64,000 bases of DNA, taken from Scleromatobacter sp039920745. Its GTDB lineage: Bacteria > Pseudomonadota > Gammaproteobacteria > Burkholderiales > Burkholderiaceae_C. The position numbers and the translations under genes are program-made. Below are positions 7,714 through 15,629 of the stretch, piece after piece. The notes below the pieces were generated by a model. It made no database searches and was not told where the DNA came from. It saw only the letters and a program-made list of their open reading frames with translations. Position 1 is the first letter of the stretch. Each line of letters starts with the position of its first letter. Location of the stretch: assembly GCA_039920745.1 (NCBI GenBank), contig JBDSDD010000019.1:1-64000 (forward strand). Direction: 5' to 3'.

Positions 7714-9125
7714 TGAGCGCCGGCACGCCGGAACGCGGCCCGCGCTGGGCGCGCTACCTCGCCGACATCGAGAACTACGCCAGCGTGCCGCAGCCGCTCG
7801 AGATGCAAGGCACCCTCGTGCGCGTGACCGGGCTCGTGCTCGAGGCCGCGGGCGTGCGCGTGCCCGTGGGCTCGGTGTGCGACGTCTCCGGCTCGCCCAA
7901 CGAGCCGCCGGTCACGGCCGAGGTCGTCGGCTTCGACGGCGACCGCGCCTTCCTGATGCCCACCGGCGAGCTGCACGGCCTGGCCAGCGGCGCCCGCGTG
8001 ATGCCGCGCGCCGTGCCGCACCTGCCGCCGCAGTTCGGCGTCGAGAACCACCCCTGGCGCCGCAGCGAGGATCGCGGCCTGCACCTGCCCATGGGCGCTG
8101 GCCTGCTGGGCCGTGTCATCGACGCGCATGGCCGTCCGATGGACCGGCTCGGCCCGCTGCACGACGTGCGCGACGAACCGATGGTGCGCCGCTCGATCAA
8201 CGCTATGGAACGCGACCCCGTCCGCACGCCGCTGGACACCGGCGTGCGCGCGATCAACTCGATGCTCACCGTCGGCCGCGGCCAGCGCATCGGCTTGTTC
8301 GCGGGCACGGGCGTCGGCAAGTCCGTGCTGATGGGCATGATGGCGCGCTACACCCAGTGCGACATGATCGTCGTCGGGCTGATCGGCGAACGTGGCCGTG
8401 AAGTCAAGGAATTCATCGAGGACATCCTCGGCGAGGACGGCCTGAAGCGCTCCGTCGTCGTGGCGGCCCCGGCCGACTCGCCGCCGCTGGTGCGCATGCA
8501 GGGCGCCAACTACGCCACCGCCGTGGCCGAACACTTTCGCGACCGTGGCCAGCACGTGCTGCTGCTGATGGATTCGCTCACGCGCTTCGCGATGGCCCAA
8601 CGCGAGATCGCGCTGGCCATCGGCGAGCCGCCGGCCACGCGCGGCTATCCGCCCAGTTGCTTCGCCAAGCTGCCGCAGCTCGTCGAACGCTCCGGCAACG
8701 CCGGCGCCGGCGGCGGCTCGATCACGGCCTTCTACACCGTGCTGACCGAAGGCGACGATCCGCAGGATCCGATCGCCGACGCGGCGCGCGGCATCCTCGA
8801 CGGCCACATCGTGCTGTCGCGCGAACTGGCCGAGAGCGGTCACTTCCCGGCCATCGACGTCGAGAAGTCGATCTCGCGGGTGATGACCAGCGTCGCCCCG
8901 CGCGACCACCTCGCCGCGGCGCGCATCGCCCGCCAGGCCCTGTCCAAGGTGACCAGGGCGCGCGACCTGATCCAGTTGGGCGCGTACACGCCGGGCGCCG
9001 ATCCGGAGCTCGATGCCGCCGTCAAGATGAGCCCGAAGCTGAACGCGCTGTTGCAGCAGGACATGCACGAGCGCGCCTCGATGGCCGAGAGCAAGCACCA
9101 GCTCAACAAGGCGATCCAGCTGTGA
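7710..9125 (+). CDS. fliI: Flagellum-specific ATPase FliI
   Basis: FliI is the hexameric ATPase of flagellar protein export, a homologue of the F1 beta subunit. From ATG 7710 the protein is 471 residues. It has the Walker A AGTGVGKS at about 198-205, GLIGERGREVKEF just after, the Walker B strand LLLMDSLTRFAMAQREI, and the ATPase signature PPATRGYPPS. The open frame extends far upstream inside fliH, but ATG 7710 (GGAGG 9 nt upstream, overlap ATGA with the fliH stop) is the right start. ATG 7713 directly behind is an alternative. Confidence 0.97.
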   Translation: MMSAGTPERGPRWARYLADIENYASVPQPLEMQGTLVRVTGLVLEAAGVRVPVGSVCDVSGSPNEPPVTAEVVGFDGDRAFLMPTGELHGLASGARVMPRAVPHLPPQFGVENHPWRRSEDRGLHLPMGAGLLGRVIDAHGRPMDRLGPLHDVRDEPMVRRSINAMERDPVRTPLDTGVRAINSMLTVGRGQRIGLFAGTGVGKSVLMGMMARYTQCDMIVVGLIGERGREVKEFIEDILGEDGLKRSVVVAAPADSPPLVRMQGANYATAVAEHFRDRGQHVLLLMDSLTRFAMAQREIALAIGEPPATRGYPPSCFAKLPQLVERSGNAGAGGGSITAFYTVLTEGDDPQDPIADAARGILDGHIVLSRELAESGHFPAIDVEKSISRVMTSVAPRDHLAAARIARQALSKVTRARDLIQLGAYTPGADPELDAAVKMSPKLNALLQQDMHERASMAESKHQLNKAIQL

Positions 9126-9159
9126 ACACCTTCGCACGCCACGCTGACCGGAGCCGCGC

Positions 9160-9615
9160 GTGAAACGCCTGGCCCTGCTGCAGACGCTGCTCGAGCGCGA
9201 ACGCAAGCGTCGCGACGAGCAGATGGCCCATGTGCGCAACGCCGTCGCCAACGTCGAGGCGCAGCAGCAGCAGGCCGACGGCCTGACGACCTATCGCAGC
9301 GAGTATTGCCAGAAGTGGTCGGCCCAGTTCCGGCAGGCCGCACAGATGGAGATCCTGCGCAGCTACCACGGCTTCCTGTCGCGCCTCGACCAGGCGATCG
9401 GCCAGCAGCAATCGGTCGTCGAGCACGCGCAACGCATGGTGGAAGTCCAGCGCCAACGCCTCATCGAGCGCGAGATCCGCGTCGCCACGGTCGAGCGCCT
9501 GATCAAGCGCCGCGAGGCGATGCTGGCCAGGATCGCCGATCGCCACGACCAGAAGAACCTCGATGAACTGGCCCAGCGCCTGAGCACGTCGCGTGCGCGC
9601 GCGGGCCTGTCCTGA
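9160..9615 (+). CDS. fliJ: Flagellar export chaperone FliJ
   Basis: FliJ is a small coiled-coil protein that links the FliI ring to the FlhA gate and escorts chaperones. The protein is 151 residues and almost wholly helical with heptad-like Gln/Glu/Arg repeats (RDEQMAHVRNAVANVEAQ; IKRREAMLARIADRHDQ). The start is GTG (9160) with GGAG 6 nt upstream. The position between fliI and fliK is conserved. Confidence 0.92.
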   Translation: MKRLALLQTLLERERKRRDEQMAHVRNAVANVEAQQQQADGLTTYRSEYCQKWSAQFRQAAQMEILRSYHGFLSRLDQAIGQQQSVVEHAQRMVEVQRQRLIEREIRVATVERLIKRREAMLARIADRHDQKNLDELAQRLSTSRARAGLS

Positions 9616-9647
9616 CCCCGAATCCCCTGAACTCTCCGAGCGACACC

Positions 9648-10898
9648 ATGGCCCTGCACCCCAGCTCCCACGCCCACTCCAGCACGCATGCGTCGCATGC
9701 GTCGCACGCGCACGCTTCGCACGCCGCCAGCAAGGCCAAGCCCAGCCTCGCGGCCGAGGAAGGCGAGGGCGGCGGCTTCGCCGCGCAATTGCTCAAGGCC
9801 CACCCGGCGGCCGACAAGGACGCCAAGGCCGTCGACGTCAAGCCCAAGGCCGACGCCGCGAAGAAGCCGACCGACGACAAGGACGACCAGGACGGCAAGG
9901 GCAGCGCCGACGCCAGCGCCAAGGATGGCAAGGATGACAAGGACGCGAAGACCGCCGAGGCCCCGCTCCCGCCGATCGACCCGAGTGCGCTGATGGCCCT
10001 GCCGCAACCGATCGCGCCGCCGACGCTGTCGCTGGCCGACAAGACCGCCACCGCCGGTGACCACGACGACTTCGCCAGCGACCCCTTGGGCGCGTTGCGC
10101 AAGGCCGCATCGGGCAAGCCCGGCAAGGAAGTTGGCAAGGCCGCGTTGCTTGCCAGCCTGGGCGCCGGCAAGCAGGTGTCCGGCGTCGCGACGGCGGCCG
10201 GCGTGCCAGGCCAGGGCGCGGCTGCCACCGCCGACATCACCGCGGCGCTCGCCAAGGCAGAGGGCGCCGTCAAGGCCGCCACCGAGGCGCGCGACTCGCT
10301 CGCCGCCCTGCTGCCGCCGGCCGACCCGGTCGCGGTGCAGGCCGGCGCCATCGGCGCCCCCGTCAACGCGCTGATGGACGCCAGCCACGGGGCCCATGCG
10401 GCGCCGCCGACCGCGCCGGCCCAGGCCATGCTGCCGATGACGCCGCAAAGCCCGACTTTCGCGCCGGCACTGGGCCACCAGATCGAGGTCTGGATGAAGG
10501 GCGGCGTGCAGCACGCCGAAGTCCAGCTGAACCCGCAGGATCTCGGCCCGATCCGCGTCAGGATCGAGATGGACGGCGCCCAGGCGCGTGTTCAGATGAG
10601 CGCCGACGTGCAGTCGACGCGCGACGCGCTGCAGCAGGCGATGCCGCAGTTGTCCGAGCAACTGGGCCAGGTCGGCCTGAGCCTGAGCGGCGGCGGCGTG
10701 TCGGACCAGTCAGCGTTCCAGCAATCGCAGGCGCAGGCCCAGGCCCAGGCGAACGCCGACGGCGGCCTTGGCGGCGGACGCTCGGGCACCGGCGGCCAGG
10801 GCACGGCTGGCCAGGGCGGCGGCCTCGAGGACATCGCGATGGCCTCCGCGGCCCGCCAGCAGGCCCAGCGCCGCGGCCTGCTCGACATGTACGCCTGA
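9648..10898 (+). CDS. fliK: Flagellar hook-length control protein FliK
   Basis: FliK measures the hook and switches export from hook to filament proteins. The protein is 416 residues. The C-terminal switch domain is clear at about 285-360: LGHQIEVWMKGGVQHAEVQL, then NPQDLGPIRVRIEMDG and TRDALQQAMPQLSEQL. The rest is the expected Ala/Lys/Asp-rich ruler. The N-terminus is unusual: eight His within residues 4-26, spaced every three or four residues. The C-terminal tail is Gln/Gly-rich. It is the last gene before a 225-bp gap that precedes fliL, so fliF-K may be one transcript and fliL-R another. Confidence 0.95.
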   Translation: MALHPSSHAHSSTHASHASHAHASHAASKAKPSLAAEEGEGGGFAAQLLKAHPAADKDAKAVDVKPKADAAKKPTDDKDDQDGKGSADASAKDGKDDKDAKTAEAPLPPIDPSALMALPQPIAPPTLSLADKTATAGDHDDFASDPLGALRKAASGKPGKEVGKAALLASLGAGKQVSGVATAAGVPGQGAAATADITAALAKAEGAVKAATEARDSLAALLPPADPVAVQAGAIGAPVNALMDASHGAHAAPPTAPAQAMLPMTPQSPTFAPALGHQIEVWMKGGVQHAEVQLNPQDLGPIRVRIEMDGAQARVQMSADVQSTRDALQQAMPQLSEQLGQVGLSLSGGGVSDQSAFQQSQAQAQAQANADGGLGGGRSGTGGQGTAGQGGGLEDIAMASAARQQAQRRGLLDMYA

Positions 10899-11009
10899 CG
10901 GGCTGCCAGCTCGACGGTGAGAGCGCTCGGCCGGGAGGCCGGGCTGCTTGCGTTTGGGCCCACAAGCCGGCACGCCCTGTCGGCAACTCGCCGCGGCACT
11001 GAAGGGGCT

Positions 11010-11024
11010 GGCAGTTTTTCTGCC
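11010..11024 (+). terminator. Small hairpin with T-rich surroundings between fliK and fliL
   Basis: GGCAG and CTGCC form a perfect 5-bp stem around a TTTTT loop, followed by GCTTTT. It lies 112 nt after the fliK stop and 100 nt before fliL. The stem is short, so it could be a weak terminator or attenuator, or nothing. A 12-bp palindrome CCATTCGAATGG follows at 11035-11046. Confidence 0.3.
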
Positions 11025-11123
11025 GCTTTTCGGGCCATTCGAATGGGTCACGAATCTCAATAATCGTCCTCAACGATGTGCGCTGATGCGTGCGTCACAC
11101 AAATTCGTTCAGGAGTTCGACCC

Positions 11124-11780
11124 ATGTCCGCTGCCGCTGCTGTTGCAGATGCCTCCCCCGCAAAGAAGCCCGGTGGCAAGAAGAAGCTGGTCGTCATGGT
11201 CGCCGTCGCGGCGATCGTGCTGGGCGGCGGAGGCGTGGGCGCGCTGGTGTACATGAAGAAGCAGAAGGCGGCCGCGGAGGCTGCCGCCGCCGCCTCGGAA
11301 GATGGCGACGTTGAAGCCGGTGCGCCGGCCAAGGCCGAGAAGAAGCATGAAAAGGGCGCCAAGCCGGTCTTCGTGCCGATGGACCCGTTCGTCGTGAACC
11401 TGGCCGACCACGAGGCCGATCGCTACGCGCAGATCGGCATCACGCTGGAAGTGCCCGACGAGCACGTCGGCGAAGAGATCAAGACCTACCTGCCCGCGAT
11501 CCGCAACAACATCCTGCTGCTGCTCGCGCACAAGTCCTCGGCCGACCTGGCCGGCGGCGAAGGCAAGGAGCTCCTGGCCAAGCAGATCCGCCGCGAGGCG
11601 CTGAAGGCGATGGGCGAGGAAGTGGAAAACGAGGACGAGCCAGAAGTGGCCCATGCCGCGCCCGCCGAAGGCGCGTCCGCCGCCGCCGTGCACGCGAAGA
11701 AGAAAAAGAAGAAGAAGGCCGTCGAGGCCGCCGACACGCCGATCCGCTCGGTGCAGTTCTCCAGCTTCATCATCCAGTAA
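11124..11780 (+). CDS. fliL: Flagellar basal body-associated protein FliL
   Basis: FliL is an inner-membrane protein around the stator that supports torque. From ATG 11124 (AGGAG 8 nt upstream) it has 218 residues: a short Lys-rich cytoplasmic start, a membrane helix at about 23-43 (VVMVAVAAIVLGGGGVGALVY), an Ala/Glu/Lys linker and the periplasmic FliL domain (PVFVPMDPFVVNLADHE; then YLPAIRNNILLLLAHKSSADL). It ends with the typical VQFSSFIIQ. A Lys-rich insert (KKKKKKK near 190) between the domain and the tail is not usual. An in-frame start at 11076 is less likely because it lacks a ribosome site. Confidence 0.95.
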   Translation: MSAAAAVADASPAKKPGGKKKLVVMVAVAAIVLGGGGVGALVYMKKQKAAAEAAAAASEDGDVEAGAPAKAEKKHEKGAKPVFVPMDPFVVNLADHEADRYAQIGITLEVPDEHVGEEIKTYLPAIRNNILLLLAHKSSADLAGGEGKELLAKQIRREALKAMGEEVENEDEPEVAHAAPAEGASAAAVHAKKKKKKKAVEAADTPIRSVQFSSFIIQ

Positions 11781-11813
11781 CCGCACGCCCGACCGACCCG
11801 AGCCCCGCGCGCC

Positions 11814-12818
11814 ATGAACCAGCAGATCCTTTCGCAAGACGAAGTTGATGCCCTCTTGCAAGGCATCACCGGCGAGAGCCAGAAGCTCGAGCAGGAAGAG
11901 CAGGTCGAAGGCAGCATCCGCAACTACGACCTGGCGAACCAGGAGCGGATCGTTCGTGGCCGCATGCCGACGATGGAAATCATCGGCGAACGCTTCGCGC
12001 GCAACATCCGCATCGGGCTGTTCAATTTCATCCGCAAGAGCCCTGAAGTCTCGATCAACGGCATCAAGGTGCAGAAGTATTCGGCCTTCCTGCGCGAGAT
12101 CGTGGTGCCGACCAACTTCAACATCGTCTCGGTGCGTCCGCTGCGCGGCTCCGGCCTGATCGTTTGCGACCCGAGCCTGGTGTTCGCTGTCATCGACGCG
12201 CTGTTCGGCGGCGTCGGCAAGTTCCACACGCGCATCGAAGGCCGCGACTTCTCGCCCACCGAACAACGCGTGATCCAGCGCCTGGTCGATTGCATCATCA
12301 CCGAGTACCGCAACGCGTGGCAAGGCATCTACCCGTTGGACCTCGAGTACCAGCGCTCGGAGATGCAGCCGCAGTTCGCCAACATCGCCACGCCCAGCGA
12401 GATCGTCGTCGCCTCCAGCTTCACGCTCGAAGTCGGCGAGACCTCCGGGTCGGTGCACTTCTGCATTCCGTACTCGACGCTGGAGCCGATCCGCGACGTG
12501 CTGTATTCGACGATCCAGGGCGATTCGGTGGAACCCGACCGCCGCTGGGTCAACCTGCTCAAGGCGCAGATCCAGTCGGCCGAGGTGGACCTCGTGGCCG
12601 AGCTGGGCACCGCACCAGCGACGGTGGAGCAATTGCTGTCGTTCAAGCCCGGCGATTTCGTCGAGCTGGACCTGGATCCGATGATCCAGGCCAAGGTCGA
12701 CGGGGTTCCGGTGTTCGACTGCCACTACGGCACGTCGACCGGCAAGTACGCGATCAAGATCGATCGTTTGTTGACCAGCTCGAACCTGAGCTGGCTGGGA
12801 GAAGGCAATGGCAGCTGA
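11814..12818 (+). CDS. fliM: Flagellar motor switch protein FliM
   Basis: FliM forms the middle of the C-ring and binds CheY-P. The protein is 334 residues, the usual size. It starts with the CheY-binding peptide region (ILSQDEVDALLQGITGE). The middle domain has RNIRIGLFNFIRKSPEV and the GGxG loop (DALFGGVGKFHTRIEGRDFS). The C-terminal SpoA-type domain ends IKIDRLLTSSNLSW. It overlaps fliN by 11 nt. Confidence 0.97.
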   Translation: MNQQILSQDEVDALLQGITGESQKLEQEEQVEGSIRNYDLANQERIVRGRMPTMEIIGERFARNIRIGLFNFIRKSPEVSINGIKVQKYSAFLREIVVPTNFNIVSVRPLRGSGLIVCDPSLVFAVIDALFGGVGKFHTRIEGRDFSPTEQRVIQRLVDCIITEYRNAWQGIYPLDLEYQRSEMQPQFANIATPSEIVVASSFTLEVGETSGSVHFCIPYSTLEPIRDVLYSTIQGDSVEPDRRWVNLLKAQIQSAEVDLVAELGTAPATVEQLLSFKPGDFVELDLDPMIQAKVDGVPVFDCHYGTSTGKYAIKIDRLLTSSNLSWLGEGNGS

Positions 12819-13245
12819 AGAAATGAGTGACGACGACGCAATGGCCGCGGAGTGGGCTGCGGCGCTGGCGGAGTCCAAGCCGGAGCCCGTGGGCGGCATG
12901 AGCGGGGCGGTCCAGACCGAGACCGTCGCGCCCGCCAACTTCACCAACTTCGCATCGACCGAAGGGATCACCGGGGCCGGCAACGACCTCAACATGATCC
13001 TGGACATCCCGGTGCAGTTGACCGTGGAGCTGGGCCGCACGCGCATCCCCATCAAGCACATCCTGCAGCTGGCCCAGGGCTCGGTCGTCGAACTCGACGC
13101 GCTGGCTGGCGAGCCGATGGATGTGCTCGTCAACGGCTTCCTGATCGCCCAGGGCGAGGTGGTGGTCGTCAACGACAAGTTCGGCATCCGCCTGACCGAC
13201 ATCGTGACCCCCAGCGAGCGCATGCGCCGCCTGAGCCGCACCTGA
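12808..13245 (+). CDS. fliN: Flagellar motor switch protein FliN
   Basis: FliN makes the base of the C-ring and docks FliH during export. The protein is 145 residues. A variable acidic N-terminus (to about 65) is followed by the SpoA domain: DIPVQLTVELGRTRIPIKHI, LAQGSVVELD, and the C-terminal GEVVVVNDKFGIRLTDIV, which are the family's most conserved segments. The start overlaps fliM; fliO follows after 80 nt. Confidence 0.97.
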   Translation: MAAEEMSDDDAMAAEWAAALAESKPEPVGGMSGAVQTETVAPANFTNFASTEGITGAGNDLNMILDIPVQLTVELGRTRIPIKHILQLAQGSVVELDALAGEPMDVLVNGFLIAQGEVVVVNDKFGIRLTDIVTPSERMRRLSRT

Positions 13246-13325
13246 CCCTGTTCGATACCCGGTCGGGTACCCGGCCAATGCTTCCGTGCCTCGATGCACC
13301 GGTCGACAAAGAGAAACCCCTGCAA

Positions 13326-13691
13326 ATGACGACCTCCCTGATGCCCCTGCTGGCATTCCTGCTGGTGATCGCGATGATTCCCGTCGCGCTCTGGATGATG
13401 AAGCGCGCCGGCATCGGCGGCGCGGCGCCCGCGGGCGGCGTGCTGCGCCATGTCGCGCAGCTGAGCCTGGGCACCACGCAGCGCGTGACGGTGGTCGAGA
13501 TCGCCGTGGGCACCGAACGCCACTGGCTCGTGCTGGGCGTCACCGGCGAGCGCGTGACCCAGCTCGCCAGCTACCCGGCTCCGGACATCGCCGCGTCCGC
13601 CTCGGCCCCGGCGCACGCCGCCGCCGTCAACCAGCTGATCGCCCGCTGGCGTGGCGTGGTCGGCCCGCAGCATGGGGCCAGCGATGAATAA
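13326..13691 (+). CDS. fliO: Flagellar export-gate assembly protein FliO
   Basis: FliO helps assemble the FliP ring of the export gate. From ATG 13326 it has 121 residues: one membrane helix at about 5-23 (LMPLLAFLLVIAMIPVALWM) and a short cytoplasmic domain with LSLGTTQRVTVVEIAVG and HWLVLGVTGERVTQL, which match the family. The helix immediately at the N-terminus supports this start. An ATG at 13278 would add 16 residues and cannot be excluded. It overlaps fliP by 8 nt. Confidence 0.9.
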   Translation: MTTSLMPLLAFLLVIAMIPVALWMMKRAGIGGAAPAGGVLRHVAQLSLGTTQRVTVVEIAVGTERHWLVLGVTGERVTQLASYPAPDIAASASAPAHAAAVNQLIARWRGVVGPQHGASDE

Positions 13692-14448
13692 GCTTCTCAA
13701 GGCCGCCGCGGTCGGCGCGCTGCTCGCCCTGCCGGCTGTCGCCGCGTTCGCGCAAGTCGTGCCGGCCGTCGCCGGCCCCAGCCTGCCGCTGCTGGTCGGT
13801 GCCAACGGCGGCGGCGCCAACTTCTCGGTGCCGATCCAGACGCTGCTGTTCTTCACGGCGCTGTCGTTCCTGCCCGCGATCCTGTTGATGATGACGGGTT
13901 TCACGCGCATCGTGATCGTGCTGTCGCTGTTCCGCCAGGCCATCGGCACGCAGGCCGCGCCGCCCAACCAGGTCATCACCGGGCTGTCGCTGTTCCTGAC
14001 CTTCTTCGTGATGTCGCCGACGATCGACAAGGTCTACACCGACGCGTGGGCGCCGTACCAGGCCAACCAGATCAGCTTCACCGACGCGCTGGAAAAAGGC
14101 CAGGCCCCGATGCGCGTGTTCATGCTCAAGCAGACGCGCCAGTCCGACGTGCAGCTGTTCGCCAAGCTGGCCAAGCTGCCCGCCGACGTCAAGGGCGACG
14201 CCGTGCCGTTCAAGGTGCTGGTGCCGGCCTTCGTCGCCAGCGAGTTGAAGACCGCGTTCCAGATCGGCTTCCTGATCTTCATCCCGTTCCTGATCATCGA
14301 CATGATCGTCGCCAGCGTGCTGATGTCGCTGGGCATGATGATGCTGTCGCCGGTGCTGGTGGCGCTGCCGTTCAAGCTGATGCTGTTCGTGTTGGCCGAT
14401 GGCTGGAACCTGTTGCTCGGCTCGCTCGCCGCCAGCTTCGCGACTTGA
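13684..14448 (+). CDS. fliP: Flagellar export-gate protein FliP
   Basis: FliP forms the pentameric core of the export gate. From ATG 13684 it has 254 residues, with a cleavable signal (LLKAAAVGALLALPAVAAFA). The family signatures follow: FLPAILLMMTGFTRIVIVLS near 60-80, the APPNQVITGLSLFLTFFVM loop, and the last two membrane segments (GFLIFIPFLIIDMIVASVLM, SLGMMMLSP). It overlaps the end of fliO. A hairpin follows between fliP and fliQ. Confidence 0.97.
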   Translation: MNKLLKAAAVGALLALPAVAAFAQVVPAVAGPSLPLLVGANGGGANFSVPIQTLLFFTALSFLPAILLMMTGFTRIVIVLSLFRQAIGTQAAPPNQVITGLSLFLTFFVMSPTIDKVYTDAWAPYQANQISFTDALEKGQAPMRVFMLKQTRQSDVQLFAKLAKLPADVKGDAVPFKVLVPAFVASELKTAFQIGFLIFIPFLIIDMIVASVLMSLGMMMLSPVLVALPFKLMLFVLADGWNLLLGSLAASFAT

Positions 14449-14478
14449 GGGCGGTTCGCCGCTCTTATCGACCGCTCC

Positions 14479-14497
14479 TGCCGGCGCAACGCCGGCA
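14479..14497 (+). repeat. Hairpin between fliP and fliQ
   Basis: TGCCGGC and GCCGGCA form a perfect 7-bp stem around GCAAC. It lies 30 nt after the fliP stop and about 40 nt before fliQ. There is no T-run, so it is more likely an RNA-processing or stability element than a terminator. Confidence 0.5.
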
Positions 14498-14535
14498 ACA
14501 TGACCGCATTGCCTCAACGCCAGGAACGGATCCCC

Positions 14536-14805
14536 ATGGACGCCGCACAAGTCTTCACCATCGGCCAGCAAGCCCTCTACACGCTGCTGACCGTCGCTGC
14601 GCCGGTGCTGCTGGCTGTGCTGGTCGTCGGCATCCTCGTGAGCATCTTCCAGGCCGCCACGCAGATCAACGAAGCGACGCTGACCTTCGTGCCCAAGCTG
14701 CTCGCCGCCGTCGCGGTGATGGGCGTTGCCGGGCCGTGGATGCTGACGTCGCTGGTCGAATACCTGCGCAGCGTGCTGCTGTCCCTGCCCCAGGCAGCGT
14801 CCTGA
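14536..14805 (+). CDS. fliQ: Flagellar export-gate protein FliQ
   Basis: FliQ wraps around the FliP/FliR core of the export gate. From ATG 14536, with AGGAACGGA upstream, it has 89 residues and two membrane helices. It contains the conserved segments LLVGILVSIFQAATQINEATL-like (here VVGILVSIFQAATQINEATL) and TFVPKLLAAVAVMGVAGPWM. An in-frame upstream ATG at 14500 would add 12 residues without a ribosome site. Confidence 0.97.
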   Translation: MDAAQVFTIGQQALYTLLTVAAPVLLAVLVVGILVSIFQAATQINEATLTFVPKLLAAVAVMGVAGPWMLTSLVEYLRSVLLSLPQAAS

Positions 14806-14829
14806 CCTGATTTCGCGGCCGCCGCGACA

Positions 14830-15594
14830 ATGATCTCGCTCACCGAAGCCCAGATCATGGCCTGGCTCGCGCCGGTGCTGTGGCCGTTCATCCGCGTGCT
14901 GGCGTTGTTCTCGTCGATGCCGGTGCTGGGCCAGCGCAACGTGCCGATCCGCGTGCGCATCGCGCTGTCGTTCTTCATCGCCATCGGCGTGGCCGGCACG
15001 GTGCCCGCGGGCTCCGGCAACGTCGCGCTCGACTCCCCGGCCGCGATCCTGCTGGTCGTGCAGCAGGTGCTGATCGGCCTGTCGCTGGGCTTTGCCGTGC
15101 GCATCATCTTCACCGCCATCGAATTCGCCGGCGAGATCATCGGCCTGCAGATGGGCCTGAACTTCGCTGGCTTCTTCGACCCCGCCACCGCGCAGCAGGC
15201 GACGGCCACCAGCAGCTTCTTCTCGACGATGGTGGCCTTCCTGTTCATCGCGATGAACGGCCACCTGCTGGTGATCGAGGCCGTCGTCCAGAGCCTGGTC
15301 GCTTTCCCCGTGTCGCCGGAGCCGTTCGCCTTCCTGCATGCGGTGCGGCCCGAGACCTGGGGCGCCGAGATCTTTCGTCTCGGACTCTGGATCGCGCTGC
15401 CGCTGATCGCCATGCTGTTGTTCGTCAACATGATGCTGGGCATCATCGCCCGCGTCGCGCCGCAGATCAGCATCTTCTCGGTCGGCTTCCCGATCACGCT
15501 GGGCGTCGGGCTGGTGGGCGTGATGTTCACGCTGCCACTGCTGCAAGGGCCGTTCACGACGGCGCTCGAGCAGATGCTGACGCTGTTTCGCTAG
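14830..15594 (+). CDS. fliR: Flagellar export-gate protein FliR
   Basis: FliR caps the FliP ring of the export gate. The protein is 254 residues with about six hydrophobic segments. The family motifs are present: RVLALFSSMPVLGQRNVPIR in the first third, GEIIGLQMGLNFAGFFDP in the middle, and LGIIARVAPQISIFSVGFP near the C-terminus. It starts 24 nt after fliQ and ends the flagellar run. flhB and flhA are not in the window. Confidence 0.97.
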   Translation: MISLTEAQIMAWLAPVLWPFIRVLALFSSMPVLGQRNVPIRVRIALSFFIAIGVAGTVPAGSGNVALDSPAAILLVVQQVLIGLSLGFAVRIIFTAIEFAGEIIGLQMGLNFAGFFDPATAQQATATSSFFSTMVAFLFIAMNGHLLVIEAVVQSLVAFPVSPEPFAFLHAVRPETWGAEIFRLGLWIALPLIAMLLFVNMMLGIIARVAPQISIFSVGFPITLGVGLVGVMFTLPLLQGPFTTALEQMLTLFR

Positions 15595-15629
15595 CTACAC
15601 TTCGCGCTCTGCCACGAGCATCGCCGCGC

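Noticed and set aside
13278..13325. Upstream ATG for fliO
   Set aside because: It would put 16 polar residues before the N-terminal membrane helix; kept only as an alternative.
11109..15546. Long minus-strand open frames opposite fliL-fliR
   Set aside because: They are shadows of the flagellar genes, with no motif and low-complexity His/Gln/Arg composition.
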